Below, piece after piece: positions 15,909-25,601 of a stretch of DNA of 39,481 nt. The notes under the pieces are model-generated. The model saw only the letters and a list, made by a program, of their open reading frames with translations, had not been told where the DNA came from and did not search any database. The stretch is from positions 1 to 39,481 of the forward strand of contig JADCES010000073.1 of NCBI GenBank assembly GCA_020250005.1. The letters are read 5' to 3'. The stretch comes from Roseomonas sp. (GTDB lineage Bacteria > Pseudomonadota > Alphaproteobacteria > Acetobacterales > Acetobacteraceae). Position numbers and translations under genes: made by a program. Positions within the stretch are counted from its first letter, which is position 1. Each line of letters starts with the position of its first letter.

Positions 15909-16853
15909 ATGACCCCGCCCGAGTCGCCCCGGATTTGGGTGCTGGCGGACCCGCGCGCCGGCACGGCAGCGCAGGCCTTGGGCATTGCCGAGCGGCTGGG
16001 TGAACCCCTCCGCCGGGTGGATTTGGCCTGGGGGAAGCTGGCGCGGCTGCCTTTGCCCTTCGCCTCCCTGGCGGGGCTGACGCCCGAAGCCCGCGTTGCT
16101 TTCGCGCCCCCTTGGCCGGAATTAGTGATATCGGCGGGGCGGCGCAGCGCGCCGGTGGCGCTGTGGCTGAAGCAAAAAGGCGCGCGGCTGGTGCATTGCA
16201 TGCGCCCTGGCTTTGGCGCGGCGCGCTTCGATCTGTTGGTGATTGGCCGGCATGATGCACCCAAGCCCGCCGCCAATATCCTGCCCATTCTGGGCGCGGC
16301 GCATCGGATTTCGCCCGAAAGGCTGGCCGCCGCGCGGGCGGAATTTGCGGCTCTCGCCGCCCTGCCCTCACCGCGCGTGGCGCTGCTGATGGGCGGGCCA
16401 CCGCGCGCCGAAGGGATGGACCCAAAGGTGGCTGGCGCCATCACCGCCAAGGTCGCGGGGTTTGCAGGGAGCGTGCTGGCCAGCGCATCGCGCCGCACCG
16501 GGCGCCCAGCGGAAGAAGCCATGGCGGCGGCGCTGGCTGAGCATCCGCATAAGCTGTTTCGCTGGGGCGATGCGCCGCCCAACCCCTATGCCGGTTTCCT
16601 CGCCTGGGCGGATCAGGTGGTGGTGACGGGGGATTCGGTTTCCATGCTCTCGGAAGCGCTGGCCACGGCGGGGCCGGTTTTCATCGCCGATCCTGGCGGG
16701 CTTGGGCCGCGCCACAAGTGCCTGGCGGAGAGCCTGATTGAAGCGGGCCAGGCGCGGGATTTGGCCGCCGCGCCCGCGCCATTTGCGCGCGCGCCGCTCG
16801 ATGAAGGCGGGCGCATCGCCGCCGAGATCAAGCGGCGCGGTTTGCTGGGCTGA
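15909..16853 (+). CDS. ELM1/GtrOC1-family protein (DUF1022, mitochondrial fission ELM1-like)
   Basis: A 314-residue member of the DUF1022 family found in alphaproteobacteria and as ELM1 in plants. Motifs include [21 protein letters not shown] at the start, [31 protein letters not shown] and the glycosyltransferase-like [19 protein letters not shown]. The fold is likely GT-B-like, which hints at a sugar-nucleotide enzyme, but no bacterial activity is settled. The gene sits between pyrE (divergent) and the glutamate-synthase-like gene (same strand, 48 bases on). Confidence 0.87.
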   Translation: MTPPESPRIWVLADPRAGTAAQALGIAERLGEPLRRVDLAWGKLARLPLPFASLAGLTPEARVAFAPPWPELVISAGRRSAPVALWLKQKGARLVHCMRPGFGAARFDLLVIGRHDAPKPAANILPILGAAHRISPERLAAARAEFAALAALPSPRVALLMGGPPRAEGMDPKVAGAITAKVAGFAGSVLASASRRTGRPAEEAMAAALAEHPHKLFRWGDAPPNPYAGFLAWADQVVVTGDSVSMLSEALATAGPVFIADPGGLGPRHKCLAESLIEAGQARDLAAAPAPFARAPLDEGGRIAAEIKRRGLLG

Positions 16854-16901
16854 CGCCGGCATAATCCAGTCTATGCTGCGCGTGATACGAAAGGTGCCGC
16901 C

Positions 16902-18527
16902 ATGACCCGCAGCCTGAGCCTTGCCTTTTCGCCCCGTTTCATTTGCCTGAGTCTGGCCCTTCTGGCCACGCTGCTGCTTGCGCTTGCGTTGCTGATCGCG
17001 CCTGGTTTCTGGACAGGCTTGGGCTTTGTGCTTGCTGCAGCGTTGAGCGCGCTTGGCTTGCGTGATCTGTTCCATCCGACGCATGCCATTCTGCGCAATT
17101 ACCCAATCGCGGGGCGGCTGCGGTTTCTCATGGAAGAAATCCGCCCCGAGATGCGGCAGTATTTCTTCGAAGATGAAAAGCACGGCACGCCCTTCAGCCG
17201 TGACAAGCGCGCCATTGTCTATCAGCGCGCCAAAAAGCAATTGGATAAGCGGCCCTTCGGCACGCAGTACGATGTCTATGACACGGGCTTTGAATGGTTG
17301 CAGCATTCGCTGGCGGCCCGCGCGCCTGCCAAGGATTTGCCGCGCATCTTGATCGGCGGGCCGGCCTGCACTCGGCCCTATTCGGCATCCTTGCTGAATA
17401 TATCGGCCATGAGTTTCGGATCGCTTTCCGCCAATGCCATTCGTGCGCTGAACCAAGGTGCGAAGCGCGGCGGCTTTGCGCATGATACGGGCGAAGGCGG
17501 GCTCAGCCCCTATCACCGCGAAGCGGGTGGTGACCTGATTTGGGAAATCGGTTCCGGCTATTTCAGCGCACGCAATCCGGATGGTAGTTTTTCGCCGGAG
17601 CGCTTTGCGGAAGTCGCGGCGCTTGATCAGGTGAAAATGGTAGAACTCAAGCTGAGCCAAGGGGCGAAGCCCGGCCATGGCGGCGTGCTGCCGGCTGCCA
17701 AAGTCAGTGCAGAAATTGCGGCGACGCGCGGGGTGCCGATGGCGCAGGATTGCGTTTCTCCGCCCGCGCACAAAGTGTTTTCCACACCTGTTGAAATGAT
17801 GCGTTTCATTGCGGAGATGCGCCGCCTGTCCGGCGGCAAGCCTGCCGGCTTCAAGCTGTGCATCGGCCATCCTTGGGAATTCCTCGCCATCTGCAAGGCG
17901 ATGATTGAAACCGGGATTGCACCGGATTTCATTGTGATTGATGGCGCTGAAGGCGGCACCGGCGCCGCACCCCTGGAATTCATGGATCATGTCGGCATGC
18001 CGCTGCGCGAAGGCTTAAGCTTCGCCCATAATGCGCTGATCGGCATTGGGCTGCGTGATCAGATCAGGCTTGGCGCCAGTGGCAAGATCGCCAGTGCCTT
18101 TGATGTGGCGCGTGCGCTGGCCCTTGGTGCGGATTGGTGCAATGCGGCGCGTGGTTTCATGTTCGCCATTGGCTGCATTCAAAGCTTGTCCTGCCATACG
18201 GATCACTGCCCGACCGGTGTGGCGACGCAAGACCCAACGCGCCAACGCGCCTTGCGCGTGCCGGACAAGGCACCGCGTGTGCATCAATTCCATGCCGCCA
18301 CGCTGGAAGCTTTGAATGAATTGGTCGCGGCCGCTGGGCTTGCGCACCCATCCGAATTGCGCGCGGACCATTTCAGCCGGCGCCTTTCGCCGAGTGTCGT
18401 GAAAAGCTTTGCCGAGCTTTACCCGCCGCTCGCGCCCGGCGCCTTGCTCACCGGCACGGATGATCCGCGCTTTGCCGAGGCTTGGGCCATGGCGGATGCG
18501 CATAGTTTCGCCCCGCGCCGCGCGTGA
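16902..18527 (+). CDS. FMN-binding glutamate synthase family protein, membrane-tethered
   Basis: A 541-residue stand-alone homologue of the FMN domain of glutamate synthase. Residues 10-45 hold one or two membrane helices (LSLALLATLLLALALLIAPG). The FMN barrel has AMSFGSLSANAIRALNQGAK, GEGGLSPYHREAGGDLIWEIG, LSQGAKPGHGGVLPA and IDGAEGGTGAAPLEF. The 3Fe-4S cysteines appear in CIQSLSCHTDHCPTG. No glutaminase domain is present, so it is not a complete GOGAT. Related proteins have unclear donors and substrates. The stop overlaps the GTG of the next gene. Confidence 0.92.
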   Translation: MTRSLSLAFSPRFICLSLALLATLLLALALLIAPGFWTGLGFVLAAALSALGLRDLFHPTHAILRNYPIAGRLRFLMEEIRPEMRQYFFEDEKHGTPFSRDKRAIVYQRAKKQLDKRPFGTQYDVYDTGFEWLQHSLAARAPAKDLPRILIGGPACTRPYSASLLNISAMSFGSLSANAIRALNQGAKRGGFAHDTGEGGLSPYHREAGGDLIWEIGSGYFSARNPDGSFSPERFAEVAALDQVKMVELKLSQGAKPGHGGVLPAAKVSAEIAATRGVPMAQDCVSPPAHKVFSTPVEMMRFIAEMRRLSGGKPAGFKLCIGHPWEFLAICKAMIETGIAPDFIVIDGAEGGTGAAPLEFMDHVGMPLREGLSFAHNALIGIGLRDQIRLGASGKIASAFDVARALALGADWCNAARGFMFAIGCIQSLSCHTDHCPTGVATQDPTRQRALRVPDKAPRVHQFHAATLEALNELVAAAGLAHPSELRADHFSRRLSPSVVKSFAELYPPLAPGALLTGTDDPRFAEAWAMADAHSFAPRRA

Positions 18528-18901
18528 GGGCGTTGTGGCAGCGCCTGCGCTTCTGGGCGCGCCTAGTGCTGCGCGATGGTCTGGCGCTTTGTATTGCGGC
18601 GCGTGACTCGCGCACGCCCTGGTTTGCCAAGCTGCTGGCACTTCTGGTCGCGGCCTATGCGCTTTCCCCGATTGACCTCATCCCCGATGCCATTCCGGTG
18701 CTGGGCCTGCTGGATGAGGTGATTCTGCTACCCATCGCCATTGCGCTGATCGCGCGGCTGATCCCGGCGGATGTCATGGCCGAAAGCCGCGCGGCAGCCC
18801 AGGCCATGGTGGAAAGGCCGCGTAGCAAGGCGGGAGCCGCCATCATCATCGGGGTCTGGGTCTTGGCGGCTGGGGCGCTGCTTTGGTGGGTATTGCGCTG
18901 A
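18524..18901 (+). CDS. YkvA-family (DUF1232) membrane protein
   Basis: A 125-residue small membrane protein. The DUF1232 core is KLLALLVAAYALSPIDLIPD and IPVLGLLDEVILLPIAIALI. A second membrane helix is near the C-terminus (IIIGVWVLAAGALLWWVL). The start is a GTG overlapping the glutamate-synthase-like gene by four bases (GTGA), so the two are translationally coupled. No activity is known for the family. Coupling to an FMN enzyme suggests a shared membrane location. Confidence 0.87.
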   Translation: MRALWQRLRFWARLVLRDGLALCIAARDSRTPWFAKLLALLVAAYALSPIDLIPDAIPVLGLLDEVILLPIAIALIARLIPADVMAESRAAAQAMVERPRSKAGAAIIIGVWVLAAGALLWWVLR

Positions 18902-18921
18902 TTCGACGCGTAGCGCCTTCT

Positions 18922-19278
18922 TCAGGGAATGCTGGGGGGAAATTGATGCAGCCCATCCGCGCCAAGCGTTAGGGCCACCACCTGCGCTACAGCCGAAAGC
19001 GGCAGCGCGCCATAAAGATGCGGAAACAAACCGGGCCTGGATCCGCCGCTGGCTGGTTCCCATTTCAGCGCCGCGCCCAAGGCTGCCGTTGCAACTTCCA
19101 CCATCAGCAAATCGGCAATGCCCGCACGATGCTTGGCAGCGCTGGCACGAAGCTGCGGCGCGGCTGAAAAATGCAGAAACCCATCGCGCCTGTCATCCGC
19201 GCTGCCATGATAGGCACCAGCCTGTTCCGCCACGCGCCAATCCGCCGCGCGCACCAGGGTGTAGATCAGCTTTTCCAT
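18922..19278 (-). CDS. DUF952 family protein
   Basis: A 118-residue DUF952 protein, often called glutathione S-transferase-like by older annotation without proof. Family marks are IYTLVRAADW at the start, DGFLHFSAAPQ in the middle and FPHLYGALPLSAV near the end. I use the ATG at 19278, which begins the family homology. A longer frame reaches 19356 but adds an unlikely 26 residues. It converges on the YkvA gene with a 20-base gap and is divergent from the CoA transferase. Function unknown. Confidence 0.87.
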   Translation of the reverse strand: MEKLIYTLVRAADWRVAEQAGAYHGSADDRRDGFLHFSAAPQLRASAAKHRAGIADLLMVEVATAALGAALKWEPASGGSRPGLFPHLYGALPLSAVAQVVALTLGADGLHQFPPSIP

Positions 19279-19434
19279 TTCGTGTGCATAGACGATCACG
19301 CCTGCCTGGCAAAGCATGGAATCAACCCGCGACCTTCCTGCTTTACCTTGCGGCAAAATCGCCTAAGCTTTGGTCCAGGCAGCGCCTTTGGGCAGGCGCG
19401 CCGCCATGCCCAACACCGCCCGCAGGTTCTTCTG

Positions 19435-20577
19435 ATGCATCCGCTTCCGCTTGCCGGCATTCGCGTTGTCGAATTCTCCCACATGGTCATGGGCCCAACT
19501 TGCGGTCTGGTGCTGGCTGATCTGGGTGCTGAGGTGATCAAGATCGAACCACCCGGCAAGGGCGATCGCACGCGCTATCTTGTCGCCTCCGGCACTGGCT
19601 TCTTTCCCGCCTTCAGCCGCAACAAGAAAAGCGTGACGCTGGATACGGAAAACGCCGAAGAACTGGAATTGCTGCGACGCCTGATTGATACGGCGGATGT
19701 GGTGGTGGAGAATTTCCGCCCCGGCGGCCTGGCGGCAAAGGGCCTGGGGTATGAGGCGCTTTCGGCCCGCAATCCGCGGCTGATCTATTGCTCGCTCAAG
19801 GGATATCTGCCCGGGCCATATGAAAATCGTACTGCCTTGGATGAGGTTGTGCAGATGCAATCCGGCCTTGCCTACATGACCGGCCCGCCTGGGCGGCCTT
19901 TGCGCGCTGGGGCGCCGGTGAATGACATGATGGGCGGCATGTTTGGCGCCATTTCGATTCTGGGTGCGCTGCGCCAACGCGATACCACTGGGCGTGGGCA
20001 ATATCTGCAGGCGGGCTTGTTTGAAAACGCGGCCTTTCTGGTTTCAACGGCCATGCTGCAACAGGCCATCACCGGCAAGGCGCCGGACCCCATGCCCGCC
20101 GGCCGGCGCGCCTGGGGCGTTTATGATGTTTTCGACACGGCTGATGGCGAACAGATTTTCATCGGCGTTGTCACCGAACGCCAGTGGGAGATCTTCACGC
20201 GCGAATTGAATGAACCGGAACTGAGCAACCCGGATTATGCCAGCAATACGGAACGCGCCAAGCGCCGCGAAACCCTGATCCCGCTGGTGCAATCCTTCCT
20301 GAAGAAGCGCAATGTGGCAGAGCTTGAGGAAATGTGCGCGCGTGCCGGCCTGCCCTATTCACGCATCGCCAAGCCTTGGGATTTGTTTGAGGATTCGCAT
20401 TTGCTGGCAAGCGACGGCTTTCACGACGTGACACTCAGCGATGGCAGCCGCACCAAGGTGCCGGCATTGCCCATGCAATTCGGCGCGGGCCGCCTGCCGC
20501 TGCGCCATGATCTGCCAAGCCCTGGGCAGCATAATGCGGAAATTCTTGAACCGCTGCGCAAGCCAGCGGATGATTGA
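19435..20577 (+). CDS. CaiB/BaiF family (class III) CoA transferase
   Basis: A 380-residue class III CoA transferase that moves CoA between carboxylic acids. Typical segments are [40 protein letters not shown] and [29 protein letters not shown] carries the catalytic aspartate. The C-terminal part has RAGLPYSRI and [15 protein letters not shown] use the ATG at 19435, where homology begins. It is followed after 37 bases by the carbonic-anhydrase-like gene. The donor and acceptor acids are not known. Confidence 0.92.
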   Translation: MHPLPLAGIRVVEFSHMVMGPTCGLVLADLGAEVIKIEPPGKGDRTRYLVASGTGFFPAFSRNKKSVTLDTENAEELELLRRLIDTADVVVENFRPGGLAAKGLGYEALSARNPRLIYCSLKGYLPGPYENRTALDEVVQMQSGLAYMTGPPGRPLRAGAPVNDMMGGMFGAISILGALRQRDTTGRGQYLQAGLFENAAFLVSTAMLQQAITGKAPDPMPAGRRAWGVYDVFDTADGEQIFIGVVTERQWEIFTRELNEPELSNPDYASNTERAKRRETLIPLVQSFLKKRNVAELEEMCARAGLPYSRIAKPWDLFEDSHLLASDGFHDVTLSDGSRTKVPALPMQFGAGRLPLRHDLPSPGQHNAEILEPLRKPADD

Positions 20578-20614
20578 AAGCTTCTGTTGCAAGCAAACCA
20601 AGAAGGAAAACACG

Positions 20615-21145
20615 ATGCCGATTTATGCGCTTGATGATCTTGTCCCCCACACCCCTGGCGAGGGCCGCTTTTGGGTGGCACCAGATGCGCAGGTAATGGG
20701 CAATGTGATCCTGGCCGAGGATGTTGGTATTTGGTTCGGCGCCGTGATCCGTGGCGATAATGAACCGATCAGCATCGGCGCACGCAGCAATATCCAGGAA
20801 GGTTCCGTGCTGCATTCCGATGTGGGATTTCCACTGACGATCGGCGCTGATGTGACGGTTGGGCATCATGCCATTCTGCATGGCTGCACCATTGGGGATG
20901 GCGCGCTGATTGGCATGGGGGCGACGGTGATGAATGGCGCGCGCATTGGCGCGGGCAGCATCATCGGCGCCGGCGCCTTGGTGACGGAAGGCAAGGAAAT
21001 TCCCGAACGATCCCTGGTCATGGGCGCACCGGCCAAGGTGATTCGCGCGCTTGATGCCGAAACCGCCGCGCGCCTGCTGGCATCAGCCGCGCATTATGTG
21101 GACAATGCGCGGCGCTTTGCCCTTGGCCTGCGGCGGATAGATTAG
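20615..21145 (+). CDS. Gamma-carbonic anhydrase family protein (LbH fold)
   Basis: A 176-residue left-handed beta-helix protein of the gamma-carbonic anhydrase/YrdA/PaaY group. Hexapeptide repeats run from [14 protein letters not shown] to [15 protein letters not shown]. Zinc ligands are visible as the His in VLHSDVG and the pair in [13 protein letters not shown]. Members range from real carbonic anhydrases to acyl-CoA thioesterases such as PaaY. The CoA transferase just upstream makes a CoA-linked role possible. It starts at the ATG at 20615, preceded by AGAAGGA. Confidence 0.92.
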   Translation: MPIYALDDLVPHTPGEGRFWVAPDAQVMGNVILAEDVGIWFGAVIRGDNEPISIGARSNIQEGSVLHSDVGFPLTIGADVTVGHHAILHGCTIGDGALIGMGATVMNGARIGAGSIIGAGALVTEGKEIPERSLVMGAPAKVIRALDAETAARLLASAAHYVDNARRFALGLRRID

Positions 21146-21151
21146 GCGCCT

Positions 21152-22135
21152 TCAGCTTGCGTCTATCTGCAAGCCTTCCTTCTTTATCACATCAGCCCAT
21201 TTGGTGATTTCGCTGGCAACGAAAGCACCGAATTGCTGCGCGCTGCCAATCATCGGCACGCCGCCCAATTCTTCGAAGCGCTTCACTGTCTCAGGCAAGG
21301 CGAGCATGGCCATCACATCGGCATTGATGCTGTTGATCATTTCGGCCGGCATGGCCGCCTGGCCGAAAACACCGAACCAGGTATTCACCTCATAGTTTGC
21401 GAGTTCCGGCATGGTTTCGCGCATCGCCGGTACATTGGGCAGCAGCGGGTGGCGTTCCTTGCTGGTGACGGCAAGGGCACGTACGCGCCCACCCTGGATA
21501 TGGCCCATGATGCCGGTCAGATTATCAATCAGGAAAGTGACATTGCCAGCGAGCAATTCGATCTGCGCCGGGGCGGAACCGCGCGTTGGCACATGAATGG
21601 CCTGGGCATTCAGCATTTGCAGGAACAGCACCGGCGAAAGATGCGTGGATTGGCCCACGCCGGTTGAGACATAGGGTATTTCGCCAGGCCTTGCGCGCAA
21701 CATCGCGGCAAGCTCAGCCACATTCTGCGCAGGCACATTATTGTTCACCACCAGCACATTCGGCCCGGCGATGGTGCCGGCGATGGGGGCCAATTGCTCC
21801 GGCCGATATTGCAGATTGCGGAATAGCGAATAGCCAATGGCCTGCGGGCCGATATTGCCCATGAGCAGCGTGAGACCGTCCGGGCGCGCGCGCACCGCTT
21901 CAAGCGAGCCGATGGTACCACCCGCGCCGGTGCGGTTTTCCACCACCACTGGCGTGCCCCAGCGCGGCTGCAGGAACTGCGCGAGCAGCCTTCCCATGAT
22001 ATCCGTGGTGCCGCCAGCGGCAGCCGGCACGATGATGCGTACCTGGCCGGATGGGCGCCAGGATTGCGCGCGGGCGATGGCAGGCGCCGCAAGCAGCGGC
22101 AGCGCAAGCGCGGCGCGGCGGGAAATTTGGGTCAT
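21152..22135 (-). CDS. Tripartite tricarboxylate transporter substrate-binding protein (Bug/TctC)
   Basis: A 327-residue periplasmic Bug-family receptor. Its signal peptide has a twin-arginine-like start (MTQISRRAALALPLLAAPA, cut near ARAQ). The mature part begins PSGQVRIIVPAAAGGTTDIMGRLLAQ, the pattern that binds a carboxylate. VVVENRTGAGGTIGSLEAVRA and YVSTGVGQSTHLSPVLF follow. Length is normal. No TctA or TctB permease genes lie nearby, so it is one of the orphan Bug receptors common in this lineage. The ligand is unknown. Confidence 0.93.
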   Translation of the reverse strand: MTQISRRAALALPLLAAPAIARAQSWRPSGQVRIIVPAAAGGTTDIMGRLLAQFLQPRWGTPVVVENRTGAGGTIGSLEAVRARPDGLTLLMGNIGPQAIGYSLFRNLQYRPEQLAPIAGTIAGPNVLVVNNNVPAQNVAELAAMLRARPGEIPYVSTGVGQSTHLSPVLFLQMLNAQAIHVPTRGSAPAQIELLAGNVTFLIDNLTGIMGHIQGGRVRALAVTSKERHPLLPNVPAMRETMPELANYEVNTWFGVFGQAAMPAEMINSINADVMAMLALPETVKRFEELGGVPMIGSAQQFGAFVASEITKWADVIKKEGLQIDAS

Positions 22136-22197
22136 GAGGGGATCCTCCCTTGAAGCTTGCGCGCATCATGCCGCCGAAAGCTGTTTTCGGAAAGGCT

Positions 22198-23085
22198 TCA
22201 GCCCTGGCGTAGCGCGGCCATGACGCGGGCCAGACCGGCTTCCCAAGGCGGCAGGGCCACGCCGAATGTGCGCAACAGCTTGTCATTATTCAGCCCGCCA
22301 TCCGCGGGGCGCCTGGCCTTGGTGGGATAGTCGGCGGTGGTGATGGCATGGACCTTGGGGCGCGGTCCACCATGGCGAGCGGCTTCGGCGAAAATTGCCT
22401 CGGCAAAGCCATGCCAAGTGGTGAAGCCGCCGCCGGTCGCGTGATAGGTGCCGGCGAAATCATCGCGCCAGCCATCGGCGCGCAGCCGCGCCAGAATGGC
22501 CGCGATGGCATCTGCCAGATCAGGCGCTGCGGTCGGGCTGCCCCATTGATCTGCCACCACGCGAAGCTCAGGGCGCTGTTCCCCGAGTGCGAGCATGGTG
22601 CGCAGAAAATTCTTGCCCATGGGAGCGAAGACCCAGGCTGTGCGCAGGATAATGCAGCGTGGATTGGCCGCCCGTGCTGCCCATTCCCCCGCAAGCTTGG
22701 TGCGGCCATAGGCGCCCAGCGGATTGGGCAAATCGCTTTCCAGATAGGGCGCAGCCTTCAGCCCATCAAAAACATAATCGGTGGAAATCTGGATGAGCGG
22801 AATGCCCGCTGCGTGGGTTAGCTGCCCGAGCAAGGCAGGCCCCAAAGCATTGGCGCGAAAGGCGCCGGCTTCATCATCTTCCGCAGCATCAACGGCCGTC
22901 CAGGCGGCACAATTCACCACGGCATCGGGTTTCAGGGCGGCAAACGCAGCGACTACCGTTTCGGGCTTGTCGAATTCAAATTCCGGTTGGCCGACCAACA
23001 GCGCTTTAAACCCTTGGGCGGGCAATGCGCTTTCAAGCCCGGTCGCCAATTGCCCGCCACGCCCGGTGACGAGGATGCGGCGCAT
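22198..23085 (-). CDS. rfbD: dTDP-4-dehydrorhamnose reductase
   Basis: A 295-residue SDR-type reductase, the last step to dTDP-L-rhamnose. NAD(P)H binding is seen in RILVTGRGGQLATGLE. The catalytic region is ISTDYVFDGLKAAPY and LGAYGRTKLAGEWAA, with the Tyr-x-x-x-Lys pair. The ATG at 23085 overlaps the rfbC stop by one base (TGATG). The longer frame would start at a TTG at 23091. It is fourth in rfbB-rfbA-rfbC-rfbD, so the window has all four enzymes of the pathway. Confidence 0.96.
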   Translation of the reverse strand: MRRILVTGRGGQLATGLESALPAQGFKALLVGQPEFEFDKPETVVAAFAALKPDAVVNCAAWTAVDAAEDDEAGAFRANALGPALLGQLTHAAGIPLIQISTDYVFDGLKAAPYLESDLPNPLGAYGRTKLAGEWAARAANPRCIILRTAWVFAPMGKNFLRTMLALGEQRPELRVVADQWGSPTAAPDLADAIAAILARLRADGWRDDFAGTYHATGGGFTTWHGFAEAIFAEAARHGGPRPKVHAITTADYPTKARRPADGGLNNDKLLRTFGVALPPWEAGLARVMAALRQG

Positions 23086-23645
23086 CACCAAGACCCTTTC
23101 GGAAAGGGCGGCGCGATATCGGCAAGCCGGGGTGCCTTGGTGTCCTTATCGGATAGGATCGGGTTGCTCACCGGCCAATCAATACCCAGCGCAGGATCAT
23201 TCCAGGCGATGGCGGCATCGGTTTTTGGATCGTAATAGACATCAACCTTGTAGAGCACTTCTGTATCTTCTTCGAGCGTCACAAAGCCATGTGCAAAGCC
23301 GGCAGGAATCCAAAGCTGTTGCCAATTCGCGGCCGAAAGCTCGCACGCCACATGCTGGCCGTAGGTGGCTGAGCCTTCACGAATATCCACCGCGATATCC
23401 AGGATGGAACCACGCACCACGCGCACCAGCTTGGCCTGGGCTGTGGGCGGCTTCTGGAAATGCAGGCCGCGCACCACACCCTTTTGGCGCGACAGGGAAT
23501 GATTATCCTGCACGAAATCCGCCGTGATGCCGTGCGCTGCCAAGGCCTGACGCGACCAGACTTCGCTGAAAAACCCGCGCTCATCACCAAAGCGTTTTGG
23601 TTCAATCAGAATCAGATCGGGAATGGCAAGGCGTTCGATCTTCAC
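23085..23645 (-). CDS. rfbC: dTDP-4-dehydrorhamnose 3,5-epimerase
   Basis: A 186-residue cupin epimerase that inverts C3 and C5 of the 4-keto sugar. Key parts are [17 protein letters not shown], the catalytic-histidine segment [11 protein letters not shown], and [37 protein letters not shown] and the closing [10 protein letters not shown] also fit. It overlaps the genes on both sides by one to four bases, so the four rfb genes form one translational unit. Confidence 0.97.
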   Translation of the reverse strand: MKIERLAIPDLILIEPKRFGDERGFFSEVWSRQALAAHGITADFVQDNHSLSRQKGVVRGLHFQKPPTAQAKLVRVVRGSILDIAVDIREGSATYGQHVACELSAANWQQLWIPAGFAHGFVTLEEDTEVLYKVDVYYDPKTDAAIAWNDPALGIDWPVSNPILSDKDTKAPRLADIAPPFPKGSW

Positions 23646-24523
23646 GCAAGCCGCCCCTCGGCCAGATCGCGCAAATAGATGCCATAAGCGGTTTTGCCCA
23701 AACGATCCGACTGGGCGCGGAGCGCCGCCGCATCAATGAAGCCCATGCGGAAGGCGATTTCCTCGGGGCAGCCCACTTGCAGCCCTTGGCGTTCCTGCAC
23801 CGTCTGCACAAAAAGCGCGGCTTGCAGCAATGAAGCCGGAGTGCCGGCATCAAGCCAGGCGCAACCGCGGCCCAATTGCTCAGCACGCAAGCTACCATCG
23901 GCCAGATAGACCTTATTGAGGTCGGTGATTTCCAATTCGCCGCGCGCGGATGGCTTCAAATCCCGCGCCATTTGCGTCACGCGCTTGTCGTAGAAATAAA
24001 GCCCAATCACCGCCCAATCGGATTTCGGCTTGGTGGGTTTTTCCTCAATGGAAAGCACGCGCCCGCTGGCATCAAATTCCGCGACGCCATAGCGTTCCGG
24101 ATCGGCCACGCGATAGCCAAAGACGGAAGCAAGGCCATTCTGAGCATTGGCAGCAGCAGCCTTAAGGCTTTCCACCAGCCCGTGCCCGTAGATGATGTTA
24201 TCGCCCAAAGCCAAAGCGCAGGCTTGCCCATCAATCCACTCCGCGCCGATGTGAAAGGCTTGCGCAATGCCATCCGGGCTTGGCTGTTCCGCATAGCTGA
24301 TGCGAATGCCAAATTGCGCACCATCACCCAGCAAGCGTTTGAATGCCGGCAGATCAGCCGGCGTTGAGATCAGCAGAATATCCTTGATCCCCGCCAGCAT
24401 CAGCGTACCCAGCGGGTAATAGACCATCGGCTTGTCATAGACCGGCAGTAATTGCTTGGAAGCCGCCAGGGTCATGGGGTGCAAACGCGTCCCTGACCCG
24501 CCGGCGAGAAGAATGCCCTTCAT
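23642..24523 (-). CDS. rfbA: Glucose-1-phosphate thymidylyltransferase
   Basis: A 293-residue nucleotidyltransferase that joins glucose-1-phosphate and dTTP to give dTDP-glucose, the first step of the pathway. The nucleotide-binding start [16 protein letters not shown] and [17 protein letters not shown] are diagnostic. [13 protein letters not shown] and [17 protein letters not shown] follow as in RmlA. It overlaps rfbB and rfbC by four bases at each end. Normally feedback-inhibited by dTDP-rhamnose in this family. Confidence 0.97.
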   Translation of the reverse strand: MKGILLAGGSGTRLHPMTLAASKQLLPVYDKPMVYYPLGTLMLAGIKDILLISTPADLPAFKRLLGDGAQFGIRISYAEQPSPDGIAQAFHIGAEWIDGQACALALGDNIIYGHGLVESLKAAAANAQNGLASVFGYRVADPERYGVAEFDASGRVLSIEEKPTKPKSDWAVIGLYFYDKRVTQMARDLKPSARGELEITDLNKVYLADGSLRAEQLGRGCAWLDAGTPASLLQAALFVQTVQERQGLQVGCPEEIAFRMGFIDAAALRAQSDRLGKTAYGIYLRDLAEGRLA

Positions 24524-25581
24524 GCCTTCACCCCCCCAAGCCGTTGCCCCGCATAGCGTTTATCGCGGATTGGTCGCCACCAGGCTTCATTGTCCAGATA
24601 CCAGCGAATGGTCTGATCAAGCCCGCTCTCAAAATCATAGCGCGCCTTCCAGCCAAGGGCTGCTTCCGCACCGCTTGGGTCCATCGCGTAGCGGAAATCA
24701 TGGCCCGGGCGATCTTTGACATAGGTGATCAGGCGTTCGCGCGGGCCAGCGGGATCGGGGCGCAGCCGGTCCAGCGTCCGGCAAATGGCCTGCACCACTT
24801 GCAGATTGGTCCGTTCCTGACGTGGGCCGATGCAATAAGTCGCCCCCGGCACGCCGCGCATCAGCGCCAGCACCAAGGCTTCGGCGTGATCCTGCACATG
24901 GATCCAATCGCGGATATTCGATCCATCGCCATAAACCGGCAAAGGCCGGCCTTCCAGCGCATTCAATGTGACCAGCGGGATAAGCTTTTCCGGGAACTGC
25001 CACGGCCCGTAATTATTCGTGGTGTTGGAAACGAAGGATGGAAAGCCATAAGTATGCTGCCAGGCGCGCACCAGATGGTCCGACGCTGCCTTGGAAGCGG
25101 AATAAGGGCTGCGCGGATCATAGCGCGTATGCTCATCAAATGGCGCATCATCCGCGCTTTCGAGGGACCCGAAAACCTCATCAGTTGAGACGTGATGGAA
25201 GCGGAATTCAGCCTTGGCACTGCCTTGCAGCCCTTGCCAATATTCCCGCGCGGCTTCCAGCAGCACCTGCGTGCCGACCACATTGGTGCGGATGAATTCC
25301 GCCGGCCCATCAATTGAACGATCCACATGGGATTCGGCCGCCAGATGCATGACGCGCACCGGGTTGAAGCGCGTGAAGACATCCCGCATCGCCGCCGTGT
25401 CACAAATATCCAGCGCCAGGTGCTGATGGCGTGGCGATTTCAGCCAATCACCAAGACTCTCCGGGCTCGCCGCATAGGTCAGCTTGTCTATGTTGACCAC
25501 CATCGCATCGGTGGTCGCGAGCAGATGCCGCACCACCGCCGATCCGATGAACCCCATCCCACCTGTCAGCAGAATGACCAT
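24520..25581 (-). CDS. rfbB: dTDP-glucose 4,6-dehydratase
   Basis: A 353-residue NAD-dependent SDR dehydratase, the second step. The dinucleotide loop is [17 protein letters not shown]. The catalytic Asp-Glu is in [11 protein letters not shown], and the Tyr/Lys pair is in [35 protein letters not shown] and the arginine-rich [17 protein letters not shown] are typical. It begins 20 bases after the stop of rho, with no terminator-like hairpin between. It may therefore be read from the rho promoter. Confidence 0.97.
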   Translation of the reverse strand: MVILLTGGMGFIGSAVVRHLLATTDAMVVNIDKLTYAASPESLGDWLKSPRHQHLALDICDTAAMRDVFTRFNPVRVMHLAAESHVDRSIDGPAEFIRTNVVGTQVLLEAAREYWQGLQGSAKAEFRFHHVSTDEVFGSLESADDAPFDEHTRYDPRSPYSASKAASDHLVRAWQHTYGFPSFVSNTTNNYGPWQFPEKLIPLVTLNALEGRPLPVYGDGSNIRDWIHVQDHAEALVLALMRGVPGATYCIGPRQERTNLQVVQAICRTLDRLRPDPAGPRERLITYVKDRPGHDFRYAMDPSGAEAALGWKARYDFESGLDQTIRWYLDNEAWWRPIRDKRYAGQRLGGVKA

Positions 25582-25601
25582 GATGCCCCCCCCGCCTTGG
25601 G

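Noticed and set aside
16368-17990. 540-codon minus-strand frame
   Set aside because: Opposite the ELM1-family and glutamate-synthase-like genes; composition is that of an antisense shadow.
21152-22135. Complete tricarboxylate transporter locus
   Set aside because: Only the binding protein is present; neither neighbour is a TctA or TctB permease.
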